Source: Bizionia sp.
GTDB taxonomy: Bacteria > Bacteroidota > Bacteroidia > Flavobacteriales > Flavobacteriaceae
Assembly: GCA_018067115.1 (NCBI GenBank)
Contig: JAGPVI010000004.1
Coordinates: 1-24,637 of the forward strand
Direction of reading: 5' to 3'
Length of the DNA: 24,637 bases
The notes under the pieces were generated by a model. The model had not been told where the DNA came from, ran no database searches, and saw nothing but the letters and a program-made list of their open reading frames with translations. Below, piece by piece: positions 15,676-23,592 of the stretch. The position numbers and the translations under genes were made by a program. The first letter of the stretch is position 1; each line of letters opens with the position of its first letter.

Positions 15676-16992
15676 TTATTTCTTTCTTAAATAAACGCTA
15701 ATTGGCACTCCTTTAAAATCAAAAATCTCTCTTAATTTATTCTCTAAAAATCGTTTGTACGGATCTCTTACGTATTGTGGTAAGTTACAAAAGAATGCAA
15801 ATTGCGGTTGCGGTGTTGGCAACTGCATAATGTATTTAATTTTAACGAATTTCCCTTTGTATGCTGGCGGTGGGTAATTCTCTATAATTGGTAATAAGGT
15901 TTCGTTAAGAACGCTAGTTTTAATTTTTTTAGTTCGGTTTTGATAAACTTCAACTGCTGTTTCTATAGCTTTATAGATACGTTGTTTAGTTAAAACAGAT
16001 ATAAAAACAATTGGCACATCTGAAAAAGGCTCCATTTGCTTACGGATTACTTTCTCGAATTCGATCGTTGTTTTGTGGTCTTTCTCTACTAAATCCCATT
16101 TATTAACTAAAATCACAATTCCTTTTCTGTTTCTTTGTGCTAACCAAAAGATGTTTTGTACTTGCCCATCAAAGCCACGTGTTGCGTCTAAAACAATTAA
16201 ACAAACATCACTATGCTCGATAGCTCTAACACTTCGCATTACCGAGTAAAACTCTAAATCTTCTTTAACTTTAGATTTCTTACGAATTCCGGCAGTATCA
16301 ACTAAATTAAAATCGAAACCAAAACGGTTGTAAGTTGTATCTATAGAATCTCTGGTTGTTCCAGCAATATCTGTTACGATATAACGATCTTTTCCAATAA
16401 GTGCATTTATAAATGAAGATTTTCCTGCATTTGGTCTTCCTACTACAGCAAAACGCGGTAAAGCTTCAACCTCTTCGTCCTCTTCCTGCTCTACATTTTC
16501 AGGAAGCACTTTTACTAAAGCGTCCAATAAATCTCCTGTACCACTTCCGTTTATACTAGCAATAGTAAAGTATTCTCCTAATCCTAAAGAGTAGAATTCT
16601 ACAGCGTCTTCGGCACGTTTATTATTATCAACTTTATTAACTACTAAAAATACTGGCTTTTTAACTTTGCGCAATAATTCGGCAACCTCTTCGTCCATAC
16701 CTGTTACACCAGACTCTACGTCTACCATAAAAATAATAACATCGGCTTCTTCGATTGCTAATACTACTTGTTTATCGATTTCAGCTTCAAAGACATCATC
16801 ACTTCCTTTAACATAACCACCGGTATCAATTAAAGAAAACTCTTTACCATTCCAATCGCTTTTTCCATAGTGACGATCTCTTGTTACACCACTAACGGCG
16901 TCAACAATTGCTTCACGTCGTTGAATTAATCGATTAAAAAACGTAGATTTCCCTACATTTGGTCTTCCTACTATAGCTACTATATTACTCAT
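15676..16992 (-). CDS. der: Ribosome-assembly GTPase Der (EngA)
   Basis: Der is an essential GTPase with two tandem G domains that acts in late 50S ribosomal subunit assembly. The 438-residue product has both P-loops, GRPNVGKS at 9-16 and GRPNAGKS at 185-192, with G3 and G4 motifs for each (DTGG and NKVD; DTAG and NKWD). A C-terminal KH-like domain completes the normal layout. An acidic linker rich in Glu separates the G domains (about residues 170-178). A minus-strand promoter box lies just upstream. Confidence 0.98.
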   Translation of the reverse strand: MSNIVAIVGRPNVGKSTFFNRLIQRREAIVDAVSGVTRDRHYGKSDWNGKEFSLIDTGGYVKGSDDVFEAEIDKQVVLAIEEADVIIFMVDVESGVTGMDEEVAELLRKVKKPVFLVVNKVDNNKRAEDAVEFYSLGLGEYFTIASINGSGTGDLLDALVKVLPENVEQEEDEEVEALPRFAVVGRPNAGKSSFINALIGKDRYIVTDIAGTTRDSIDTTYNRFGFDFNLVDTAGIRKKSKVKEDLEFYSVMRSVRAIEHSDVCLIVLDATRGFDGQVQNIFWLAQRNRKGIVILVNKWDLVEKDHKTTIEFEKVIRKQMEPFSDVPIVFISVLTKQRIYKAIETAVEVYQNRTKKIKTSVLNETLLPIIENYPPPAYKGKFVKIKYIMQLPTPQPQFAFFCNLPQYVRDPYKRFLENKLREIFDFKGVPISVYLRKK

Positions 16993-17009
16993 ATTTCCAA
17001 ATTATTTTG

Positions 17010-17017
17010 CAAAGGTA
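17010..17017 (-). promoter_or_regulatory. Promoter -7 box TACCTTTG for der
   Basis: On the minus strand this reads TACCTTTG, an exact TAnnTTTG match. Transcription would start near 17003, leaving a leader of about 11 bases before the der ATG. Confidence 0.6.
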
Positions 17018-17068
17018 GTGTTTTGGTGTTAAGAAAAAATACTATTTTAATCTCATTATTAAAAGATT

Positions 17069-17572
17069 ATGAATAAAAATATAAACGATGTGGTTTTACG
17101 TCCGCGTTTCAAAATGCAATTAAGCACTGACAACACCTCTGTTTTAGAAGTTTTTGAGGCCATGAGCCATCAAAAATCAGAATTTATTGTTTCTCGGGTA
17201 GACGACCACGTTTTTATTAAATTACCTAAAGCGAAGCAGCAATTTTGGTCGCCACAGTTGCATTTAGAAATAAATGAGATTGATGATAACAACAGCCAGT
17301 TGTATGGTTTATTTGGCCCAAACCCTACAGTATGGACCCTATTTATGTTCTTACATTTTGCGGTGGCCGGTTTATTTATAGCTTTCGCTATATGGGCCTA
17401 TGCTAACGCCACCTTAAATACAAATTACCAATTGCAAATTGGGGGTATGCTTTTTATGGTTGTCGTGTGGTTTGTACTTTATTTTGCTGGAAGCCTAAGT
17501 AAATCATCTCATCAAGCAGAAATGAATGCACTTTATCGTTTTATGCAAGACGCGTTAAAAACAAATACATAA
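17069..17572 (+). CDS. Small membrane protein between der and era (hypothetical)
   Basis: This 167-residue protein has no function I recognise. The first ~95 residues are soluble and beta-rich, ending in LYGLFGPNPTVWT. Two membrane segments follow (about residues 92-112 and 124-143), then a short helical tail (SSHQAEMNALYRFMQDAL). It is transcribed opposite to der and era, divergent from der and convergent with era, with 6 bases between its stop and the era stop. It has no P-loop, so any 'GTP-binding' label would come only from its neighbours. Confidence 0.82.
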   Translation: MNKNINDVVLRPRFKMQLSTDNTSVLEVFEAMSHQKSEFIVSRVDDHVFIKLPKAKQQFWSPQLHLEINEIDDNNSQLYGLFGPNPTVWTLFMFLHFAVAGLFIAFAIWAYANATLNTNYQLQIGGMLFMVVVWFVLYFAGSLSKSSHQAEMNALYRFMQDALKTNT

Positions 17573-17578
17573 ACACGT

Positions 17579-18457
17579 TTACTTATTATAACCAAAGCGT
17601 TTTAACTGTGATGTATTTGAACGCCAGTTTTTATTCACTTTAACGTACAGTTCTAAATGAATTTGTTTGCCAAAAAATTTCTGTAAGTCTTTTCTAGCTT
17701 CCACTCCAACCCGTTTTAAGGCGCTACCTTTATGCCCGATTATAATACCTTTTTGTGTTTCGCGCTCCACCATAATTATTGAGCGTACACGAATAATTTC
17801 TTCTTCTTCAAAAAACTCTTCAGTGTCAATTTCAACAGCATAAGGAATTTCTTTTTTGTAGTGCATTAAAATTTTCTCTCTAATCGTTTCATTAATAAAG
17901 AAACGCTCTGGCTTATCTGTTAACTGGTCTTTAGGATAAAAAGCAGGAGACTCCGGAAGTAGTTCAATTATTTTATCGAAAACTTCTTTGACGTTAAACC
18001 CTTCTAAAGCTGAAATTGCAATAATTTCTGCATTCGGCACTTTTTCTGCCCAAAGCTGAACTTGCTCTTCTAGCTCCTCTTGATTAGATTTATCAATCTT
18101 ATTAAGTAATAATAAAACAGGGATTTTAGCATTGATGATTTTATTGAAAAACGATTCATCTTTCAATTCTTTTTCACCAATTTCAACCATATAAATAAGT
18201 AAATCGGCATCTTCGAAAGCAGATTTTACAAAATCCATCATCGACGCTTGAAGTTGGTATGCAGGTTTTATAATACCTGGCGTATCACTTAAAATCACCT
18301 GAAAATCTTCACCATTAACAATTCCTAAAATTCTATGACGTGTTGTTTGCGCCTTAGAGGTGATAATCGATAATTTTTCGCCTACGAAGGCATTCATTAA
18401 AGTAGATTTCCCAACATTAGGATTTCCAATAATATTTACAAAACCAGCTTTATGCAT
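17579..18457 (-). CDS. era: GTPase Era
   Basis: Era is an essential GTPase that binds 16S rRNA near its 3' end and helps mature the 30S subunit. The 292-residue product has a G domain with P-loop GNPNVGKS at 11-18, a DTPG motif and NKID. A C-terminal KH domain follows, with the IIGHKGSALKRVG segment. The length is normal. It lies 69 bases downstream of the symporter gene on the same strand but has its own promoter box, so it need not be cotranscribed. Confidence 0.98.
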   Translation of the reverse strand: MHKAGFVNIIGNPNVGKSTLMNAFVGEKLSIITSKAQTTRHRILGIVNGEDFQVILSDTPGIIKPAYQLQASMMDFVKSAFEDADLLIYMVEIGEKELKDESFFNKIINAKIPVLLLLNKIDKSNQEELEEQVQLWAEKVPNAEIIAISALEGFNVKEVFDKIIELLPESPAFYPKDQLTDKPERFFINETIREKILMHYKKEIPYAVEIDTEEFFEEEEIIRVRSIIMVERETQKGIIIGHKGSALKRVGVEARKDLQKFFGKQIHLELYVKVNKNWRSNTSQLKRFGYNK

Positions 18458-18475
18458 ACTTTTTATTTTTTTTTA

Positions 18476-18483
18476 CAAAGATA
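18476..18483 (-). promoter_or_regulatory. Promoter -7 box TATCTTTG for era
   Basis: On the minus strand this reads TATCTTTG, matching TAnnTTTG. The predicted start site is about 12 bases upstream of the era ATG, the same short-leader arrangement as der. Confidence 0.6.
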
Positions 18484-18526
18484 CTGTTATTACACAAGGT
18501 ACGAAAAGAAAAAGAAGCGCCGAATT

Positions 18527-20368
18527 TTAAAAAGTAACGGCCTTAATTTTTTTCCATAACCCTTTTAATATGAAAGCAAAAATAATAGTCGACAGCGTTA
18601 AAAGCATCGCTTTTGTGTACCGCCCATAAATCCAATATCCTGTTGCAAACAAAGCGCTGTACACGGCTACACACCCTACAAGCGTAGCTAAAATACCCGA
18701 TGGCACATTCCAGCTTCCACTGGTAAGCACAGAGATATCTTTACCTTCTTGTTTACTTTTCGCGATAACTTTAGACCACCCTGGTCCTCCCGGCTGTATT
18801 CTTTTACAGAAATCGAATAAGGTAGCATTCGTTTCTGGAGGCGTTAAGAACGTTACTAATAGCCACGATAAGGTCGTGACTAATACTATAAAAGGATAAG
18901 TCATCCAACTTGGCATTAACCCTTCCACTTCTACTCCTGTTAATATGTTTGTGCCACCAAATAGCAAATCGCCAAGACTTGTAAAGCTTATTAATATTGA
19001 AATAATACCCGAAACTACCATCGCCGAAATTTCACTCCATGCGTTAATACGCCACCAAAACCAACGCAAAATAAAGATAAGTCCCGTTCCTGCTCCAAAC
19101 ATTAAAATAATATTGAATAACTGCAAAGCATTAGTTAGTACTAAAGCTAAAGCGGCAGAAACTACCATTAATAATACGGTAGATAAACGCCCAATATTTA
19201 CTAGTTCCTTTTCGGAAGCATCAGACTTTATATGTTGTTTATAAAAATCGTTAACAATATAAGACGACCCCCAATTTAGATGTGTAGAAATTGTAGACAT
19301 ATAAGCAGCAATTAATGAGGTTAAAACGATTCCTAGAAGTCCGTTTGGCAATTTAGTTAGCATAGCAGAATAGGCTAAATCGTGCCCCAGTTTATCCTCT
19401 GCAATATTAGGAAATGCAGCGTGAATACTTGCAATATCTGGATAGACAACTAGCGACGCTAAAGCGACTAAAATCCATGGCCACGGACGTAAAGCATAGT
19501 GTAAAATATTAAAAAAGAAAGTTGCCCCTATGGCATGGTTTTCATTTTTAGCTGCGAGCATACGTTGTGCAATATACCCACCACCTCCAGGCTCTGCACC
19601 AGGATACCACGCGCTCCACCACTGTACAGCCAACGGAATTATTAAAAGGGTAATTAACGCTTCGGTATCTGTAAAAGAAGGTAAAATATCCAGTTTATTA
19701 ACTACATTTTCATTTTCCATTAATGCCGTTAAACCACCAACTTCCGGTAGGTTTACACAATAATAAGCTGCCGCAATACCACCAAACATCGCGACAAAAA
19801 AGAGAATAAAATCGGTATAAACAACACCTTTAAAACCACCAACAGTACTAAAGATAACGGTTACAATACCACCTATAAAAATAGTCTGTAAAGGCGTAAG
19901 CCCCAACATTACTTGTCCGATTTTTATCGCCGCCAAGGTAACAGCTGCCATAGCTAAAACATTAAAAACGACACCTAAATAAACGGCTCTAAAGGCTCTT
20001 AAAAAACGTGCTGGTTTACCACCATAACGTAATTCGTAAAATTCGATATCTGTATTTACACCAGATTTCCGCCAGAGTTTAGCATATACAAAAACCGTTA
20101 AAAGGCCTGTAATTAAAAAAGCCCACCACACCCAGTTGCCACTCACACCTTTATCGCGGACAATATCTGTAACTAGATTTGGAGTATCGGTAGAAAATGT
20201 TGTAGCCACCATAGACACCCCCAGCAACCACCAAGGCATTGTACGGCCAGATAAAAAATATTCATTTGTACTTTTTCCCGATTTTTTTGAAACGATAAAC
20301 CCTATGGTAAGAGTCACTATAAAAAAACCAATTATGAAAGCATAATCGTAGGCATTCAATGAAATCAT
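18527..20368 (-). CDS. Sodium:solute symporter family transporter
   Basis: This 613-residue inner-membrane transporter of the SSS family couples solute uptake to the sodium gradient. Family features include an N-terminal helix with YDYAFIIGFF, then STNEYFLSGRTMPWWLLG, ATTFSTDTPNLVTD in TM2, GGFKGVVYTDFILF around TM5, and MSTISTHLNWGSSYIVND in TM8, where the second sodium site lies in LeuT-fold transporters. I count about 13-15 membrane helices. The substrate is unknown: the sequence is not close to the proline, glucose or sialic acid types I know well. It is divergent from an AraC-type regulator, which is a plausible controller. Confidence 0.93.
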   Translation of the reverse strand: MISLNAYDYAFIIGFFIVTLTIGFIVSKKSGKSTNEYFLSGRTMPWWLLGVSMVATTFSTDTPNLVTDIVRDKGVSGNWVWWAFLITGLLTVFVYAKLWRKSGVNTDIEFYELRYGGKPARFLRAFRAVYLGVVFNVLAMAAVTLAAIKIGQVMLGLTPLQTIFIGGIVTVIFSTVGGFKGVVYTDFILFFVAMFGGIAAAYYCVNLPEVGGLTALMENENVVNKLDILPSFTDTEALITLLIIPLAVQWWSAWYPGAEPGGGGYIAQRMLAAKNENHAIGATFFFNILHYALRPWPWILVALASLVVYPDIASIHAAFPNIAEDKLGHDLAYSAMLTKLPNGLLGIVLTSLIAAYMSTISTHLNWGSSYIVNDFYKQHIKSDASEKELVNIGRLSTVLLMVVSAALALVLTNALQLFNIILMFGAGTGLIFILRWFWWRINAWSEISAMVVSGIISILISFTSLGDLLFGGTNILTGVEVEGLMPSWMTYPFIVLVTTLSWLLVTFLTPPETNATLFDFCKRIQPGGPGWSKVIAKSKQEGKDISVLTSGSWNVPSGILATLVGCVAVYSALFATGYWIYGRYTKAMLLTLSTIIFAFILKGLWKKIKAVTF

Positions 20369-20504
20369 ATAAACTAAATATTTGCTGAGTGTTTTTTAAA
20401 AACAATTTTGATAAGGAAGCCTTATACTAAAGACTTCTTTTTTACGGAAGCAATATAACTACTTTTTAAGTTTTATAATTTATATTTACATAGCAAAATT
20501 TACA
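20369..20504. promoter_or_regulatory. Divergent region between symporter and AraC genes with direct and inverted repeats
   Basis: This 136-base gap contains GGAAGC twice (20415-20420 and 20446-20451), 31 bases apart, about three helical turns. The first copy lies inside a short inverted repeat, ATAAGG/CCTTAT (20411-20425). Spaced same-direction half-sites suit an AraC-family dimer. No TAnnTTTG box was found in either direction. Confidence 0.35.
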
Positions 20505-21527
20505 ATGAAAGAAATAAATATTACCGCTAAGGATACGGAAGAAACAATACGGCAGATTCAAAACGCTATTGGAGGGTCTATAGAAAGTCGTTGGGGCGAA
20601 CTTATTTTAACAATAGACAATGCGGTGGCTAGTGGTACAATCCGTTGTATTATTTTTGAATGGGGTGGCAGCTATTTACATTATGACATTACTTTTTTTG
20701 AAGACATTGTTTTAAAAAAAGATACGTCGTGCTATAACCCTATTTCTTTTATTTATTGCCTGAACGGACATTTTAAACACCGTTTTAATCATGAAGACAA
20801 TTATAAGGCTCTTGAGCAATTTCAGTCGGTGATTATGACTAGTAAAGATGGTGGTTTTAGTACTGAATATTACCCTAAAGACGTTAAATTAGAAGTTAAT
20901 TTTATTCTTATTAGTAGACTTAAGTTTATAAATAAACGCTTAAATGACGCTTCACTTTTAAATAAAAACCTTTACGCAGTATTTCACGATACCGACCACG
21001 AAAATGTGTTTTCTTATTTTGGAACCTATAATTTAAAACTAGCCGATCACATCATTAAGTTTAAAAAAATTAAACAAAAAGGAATGCTTAAAATTCTCCT
21101 TATAGAAGGACAAGTGTACCAGGTGTTATCGCTGCATATGCAACAGCACAATAAAGCCGTAAATAACAAATCTATTTCGAAATCTTTAAACAAAAGCGAA
21201 TTAAAAACCATACGAAATCTTGGTAACACTATTTCTAAGGACGTTTCTTTCGATTATTCTTTAGAGCAGTTATCTCTAGATTCTGGATTACCACAAGCCA
21301 AACTTCAAGAGGGATTTAAACTGCTATACACGCGAACAGTAACCGAATACATTAGACACGTAAGGCTTGAAAAAGCAAGAGATTTAATAAATACAAGTGA
21401 TTTAAATATTTCGGAAATTGTTTACACTATAGGTTTTAGTAGCAGAAGTTACTTCTCTAAAATTTTTAAAAAGAAATATAAAATAAGCCCGAGTGAATTT
21501 CAGAAAAACAAACGTGGCACCTTTTAA
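20505..21527 (+). CDS. AraC family transcriptional regulator
   Basis: This is a 340-residue regulator. The C-terminal ~95 residues hold the two AraC helix-turn-helix units, with YSLEQLSLDSGLPQAKLQEG for the first and ISEIVYTIGFSSRSYFSKIF, followed by KYKISPSEF, for the second. The N-terminal ~230 residues form a sensor domain (cupin-like by pattern, with EWGGSYLHYDITFFEDI and FIYCLNGHFKHRF) that would bind a small molecule I cannot name. It is divergent from the symporter and probably controls it. It is convergent with the SRAP gene, with 9 bases between stops. Confidence 0.92.
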   Translation: MKEINITAKDTEETIRQIQNAIGGSIESRWGELILTIDNAVASGTIRCIIFEWGGSYLHYDITFFEDIVLKKDTSCYNPISFIYCLNGHFKHRFNHEDNYKALEQFQSVIMTSKDGGFSTEYYPKDVKLEVNFILISRLKFINKRLNDASLLNKNLYAVFHDTDHENVFSYFGTYNLKLADHIIKFKKIKQKGMLKILLIEGQVYQVLSLHMQQHNKAVNNKSISKSLNKSELKTIRNLGNTISKDVSFDYSLEQLSLDSGLPQAKLQEGFKLLYTRTVTEYIRHVRLEKARDLINTSDLNISEIVYTIGFSSRSYFSKIFKKKYKISPSEFQKNKRGTF

Positions 21528-21536
21528 ACTTCCAAG

Positions 21537-22163
21537 TTAGCTCGCTTTCAAGGTGTAGTGGCTAAATTCATTTTTCTGATTTGTAATGGCTTTAATATTT
21601 TCTATTACTGACGTTGCGTCTAACCATATCGACCTCTGCTCCTCCTTTATAATTAAAGGCATTTTTAGAGGTAATGGCAAATTGGTGACTAGACTTTCCT
21701 TTTCCTTAGTGTTTATAATAGCACACGTAATAAACCCATCGTTGGTTACATTATAAACCCCTGCTAAACTAAACGGCTTTCTATCTTTATCCTGAATTAA
21801 GACCGTTTGCAACTCTCCTTCTTGTAAATACGTTACGTAAACTCCTGTAACCAAAATTAAACAGCGTCGTTTAGAATAAGAGTCCTTAAAAAGCGACTGC
21901 GTATCGAGATCGATAACATTTACAAACAATGTATTGAGTGACTTTTGAAATGTTTTCCAATCGTTTTCGTACTTGTCTGGTAAAAGCCCCCAGATACCCA
22001 ATAAAATATCTTGCTGCTTTTCGGACGTTATAATAGGAAGCGTTGTTTCTTTTGTGCCATCAATTGTTTTATAGGTTCTATACGCATTCGGAAAACGAAA
22101 ACGCCGCTTAAAAGTATTTTCGATAGTGTCCCTTGAGGCATCAATTGATAATTTATAATTCAT
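21537..22163 (-). CDS. Divergent SRAP (YedK/HMCES-like) family protein, apparently lacking catalytic residues
   Basis: Active SRAP proteins use an N-terminal Cys2 to crosslink to abasic sites in single-stranded DNA. This 208-residue product keeps the family framework: WGLLP at 58-62, RRCLI at 99-103 followed by GVY at 107-109, PFSLAGVYN at 130-138, and KMPLII at 167-172. However, residue 2 is Asn, the usual GFYEW glutamate is Val110, and the His of HxRMP falls on Pro165. N82 may be the conserved Asn. It should therefore not form the thiazolidine crosslink. It may bind DNA without catalysis or have another role. No other DNA-repair gene is beside it. Confidence 0.75.
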   Translation of the reverse strand: MNYKLSIDASRDTIENTFKRRFRFPNAYRTYKTIDGTKETTLPIITSEKQQDILLGIWGLLPDKYENDWKTFQKSLNTLFVNVIDLDTQSLFKDSYSKRRCLILVTGVYVTYLQEGELQTVLIQDKDRKPFSLAGVYNVTNDGFITCAIINTKEKESLVTNLPLPLKMPLIIKEEQRSIWLDATSVIENIKAITNQKNEFSHYTLKAS

Positions 22164-22357
22164 AATTATTTCTTTTAGTGACTTTATAAAAATAACATGA
22201 TGAAGTGAGCCGTGGTTGTTCTAATAAAACAATATTTAACTGTATCACGAAATCCAAAACAGTGCTATGACCCGTATATAAAATCGATAATTATGTTAAT
22301 TTATAATAACAGATAGTTCTTTTTAGTTAAAATACTGTGAAAAACGTAATGATTTAC

Positions 22358-22390
22358 GAAATGAGCAAAGGAACGGATGAAATGAGCAAA
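22358..22390 (+). promoter_or_regulatory. 12-bp direct repeat with 21-bp period, probable activator site
   Basis: GAAATGAGCAAA occurs identically at 22358-22369 and 22379-22390, exactly 21 bases apart, two helical turns. The second copy ends about 33-36 bases upstream of the start site predicted from the TAGATTTG box. This spacing is the known geometry of LytTR-family response regulators (two direct half-sites with a 21-22-bp period). The identity of the regulator is an inference. Confidence 0.65.
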
Positions 22391-22410
22391 AAGACCTTAT
22401 GAGTTGAGTA

Positions 22411-22418
22411 TAGATTTG
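22411..22418 (+). promoter_or_regulatory. Promoter -7 box TAGATTTG for the DUF1328 operon
   Basis: TAGATTTG matches the Bacteroidota TAnnTTTG consensus. The start site would be near 22424, giving a leader of about 78 bases. No good -33 TTTG is seen, which suits an activator-dependent promoter with the direct repeats just upstream. Confidence 0.6.
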
Positions 22419-22502
22419 TAGTATACAACAATTAATCTTTTCTGAAATTTCAGTAAAAGTATAAATCGAAGACAGATTTATTAACCTTAAATTCAAACCA
22501 TT

Positions 22503-22661
22503 ATGTTACGTTGGACAATTACATTTATTATTATAGCCATTATAGCTGGAGTTTTAGGCTTCGGAGGAATTGCAGGAGCATCTGCAGGAATTGCAAAAGT
22601 ACTATTCTTCATTTTCATAGTTCTTTTTATCCTTTCTTTAATAAAAGGATCGATGAAGTAA
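22503..22661 (+). CDS. DUF1328 (YtjA/UPF0391) small membrane protein
   Basis: This 52-residue protein starts MLRWTITFIIIAIIAGVLGF and continues GGIAGASAGIAKVLFFIFIVLFILSL before ending GSMK. That is the DUF1328 pattern: two membrane helices separated by a small-residue (Gly/Ala) turn. The family is widespread in bacteria and often stress-induced, but its function is unknown. It is the first gene after the direct-repeat promoter, 49 bases upstream of the acidic lipoprotein. A longer reading frame in another register (from 22511) overlaps it and is not real. Confidence 0.9.
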   Translation: MLRWTITFIIIAIIAGVLGFGGIAGASAGIAKVLFFIFIVLFILSLIKGSMK

Positions 22662-22710
22662 ACTTTAAAAAGTCAGCCAAAACAAACCAAAATTTTAAAA
22701 ACCACAACTT

Positions 22711-22920
22711 ATGAAAACGACACTTTTAACATTAGCATTACTTTTTAGTCTTAGCGTGTTTACCTCTTGTAGAGAAGAAAAATCTCCAGATGAGAAAATT
22801 GAAGCCGCAATGGATGATATAAGTGAAGACATTGAAGACGCATCTGATGATGTGCAAGATGCCGTAGAGGATGTACAAGATGAAATTGAAGAGGAAGCTG
22901 AAGAAATGAATAAAGATTAA
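22711..22920 (+). CDS. Small acidic lipoprotein
   Basis: This 69-residue product has a lipoprotein signal ending FTSC, so the mature protein begins at C20 and would be lipid-anchored in the envelope. The remaining 50 residues are highly charged, mostly Asp and Glu, with short repeating steps (DISEDIEDASDDVQDAVED) that suggest one long amphipathic helix. I know of no named family. It follows the DUF1328 gene by 49 bases and precedes the secreted 183-residue protein, so the three may form one envelope-stress unit. Confidence 0.8.
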   Translation: MKTTLLTLALLFSLSVFTSCREEKSPDEKIEAAMDDISEDIEDASDDVQDAVEDVQDEIEEEAEEMNKD

Positions 22921-22921
22921 T

Positions 22922-22939
22922 AATAGGAACAATCCTATT
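22922..22939 (+). terminator. Weak hairpin after the acidic lipoprotein gene
   Basis: AATAGGA and TCCTATT form a 7-bp stem with an ACAA loop directly after the lipoprotein stop codon, followed by only a few Ts. It may partly stop or stabilise the transcript before the next gene. Confidence 0.4.
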
Positions 22940-22971
22940 TTAATTAATTATTAACGTAAAAAAACAACCTA

Positions 22972-23523
22972 ATGAAGAAGATATTTTTTATAATAACTTT
23001 AGTGTTTGGCTCGTATACTTTCGCACAGACCAAACCCGTAGATAAAATGGAAACTACTCAAATTAAAACTGAAACCGTTAATGAAAACGGTGCTTTGGTA
23101 ACAAAGAAAGTAAAAGTAGTAACCAAAAAAGAGCAAGAAGTTAGAACGGCTCCTTTAAAACCAGGAGAGATTGACGCACCAATGATAGAAACGCCTACAA
23201 AAGTGACTAAAACTATTAGTGTTGATACTAACAATAACGATCATTTCGAAAATGTTTCGAAAATTAGTTATTACACTTTTAACAACCAGACTTACGGATT
23301 TAAATCTACCAATTCGGGGTTTGTTGTAAGTCATACAAGCGATACTACAGAGGGTATATTTGGAACTGCTAGACGTACTCAAAATAACAAAGTTTATGTT
23401 ATTACAATGAGTGATTATTCTGGGGTTGGATATTTTAACCCAGAGAATGATTTCGTGATCGAATATTACGATAGCGATAAAGGAATAATGCAACAACGTT
23501 CGTTTAAACAAACAAAGTTTTAA
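22972..23523 (+). CDS. Secreted hypothetical protein
   Basis: This 183-residue product has a signal peptide of about 19 residues (ending FAQ). A Lys/Thr/Val-rich linker follows (about 20-85, with VTKKVKVVTKKEQEV and PTKVTKTISVD). A C-terminal domain of about 90 residues is rich in Tyr, Phe and Asn. It has no cysteine and no family I recognise. It probably works in the periplasm or at the surface. It is 51 bases downstream of the acidic lipoprotein, with a weak hairpin between, and ends at a good terminator. Confidence 0.78.
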   Translation: MKKIFFIITLVFGSYTFAQTKPVDKMETTQIKTETVNENGALVTKKVKVVTKKEQEVRTAPLKPGEIDAPMIETPTKVTKTISVDTNNNDHFENVSKISYYTFNNQTYGFKSTNSGFVVSHTSDTTEGIFGTARRTQNNKVYVITMSDYSGVGYFNPENDFVIEYYDSDKGIMQQRSFKQTKF

Positions 23524-23549
23524 AACACGTTTAATTTTATAAACAGAAG

Positions 23550-23577
23550 ATGCTTCATATTTATGAAGCATTTTTTT
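23550..23577 (+). terminator. Intrinsic terminator after the secreted protein gene
   Basis: ATGCTTCAT (23550-23558) pairs with ATGAAGCAT (23563-23571) across an ATTT loop and is followed by a T-run to 23577. It ends the plus-strand unit and lies just beyond the stop of the convergent DUF481 gene. Confidence 0.9.
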
Positions 23578-23592
23578 ATACTATTTTTTCAC

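Larger units (their letters stand above)
22164..22502. other. Intergenic region upstream of the DUF1328 operon
   Basis: This 339-base AT-rich gap between the SRAP gene and the DUF1328 gene has no credible reading frame on either strand. Its right half holds the 12-bp direct repeats and promoter box listed separately. The left half, which should contain the SRAP promoter, shows nothing I can name. Confidence 0.5.

Noticed and set aside
17069..17572. Labelling the protein between der and era as a GTPase
   Set aside because: No P-loop or other G motifs are present. It is a membrane protein that only neighbours GTPase genes.
22511..22714. 67-residue plus-strand reading frame starting MDNYIYYYSHYS
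   Set aside because: It overlaps the DUF1328 gene in another register. The DUF1328 frame from 22503 gives a recognisable two-helix membrane protein and this one does not.
23155..23571. 138-residue minus-strand reading frame
   Set aside because: It lies entirely opposite the secreted protein gene, which has a clear signal peptide and terminator. The minus frame has erratic composition and runs through the terminator hairpin.
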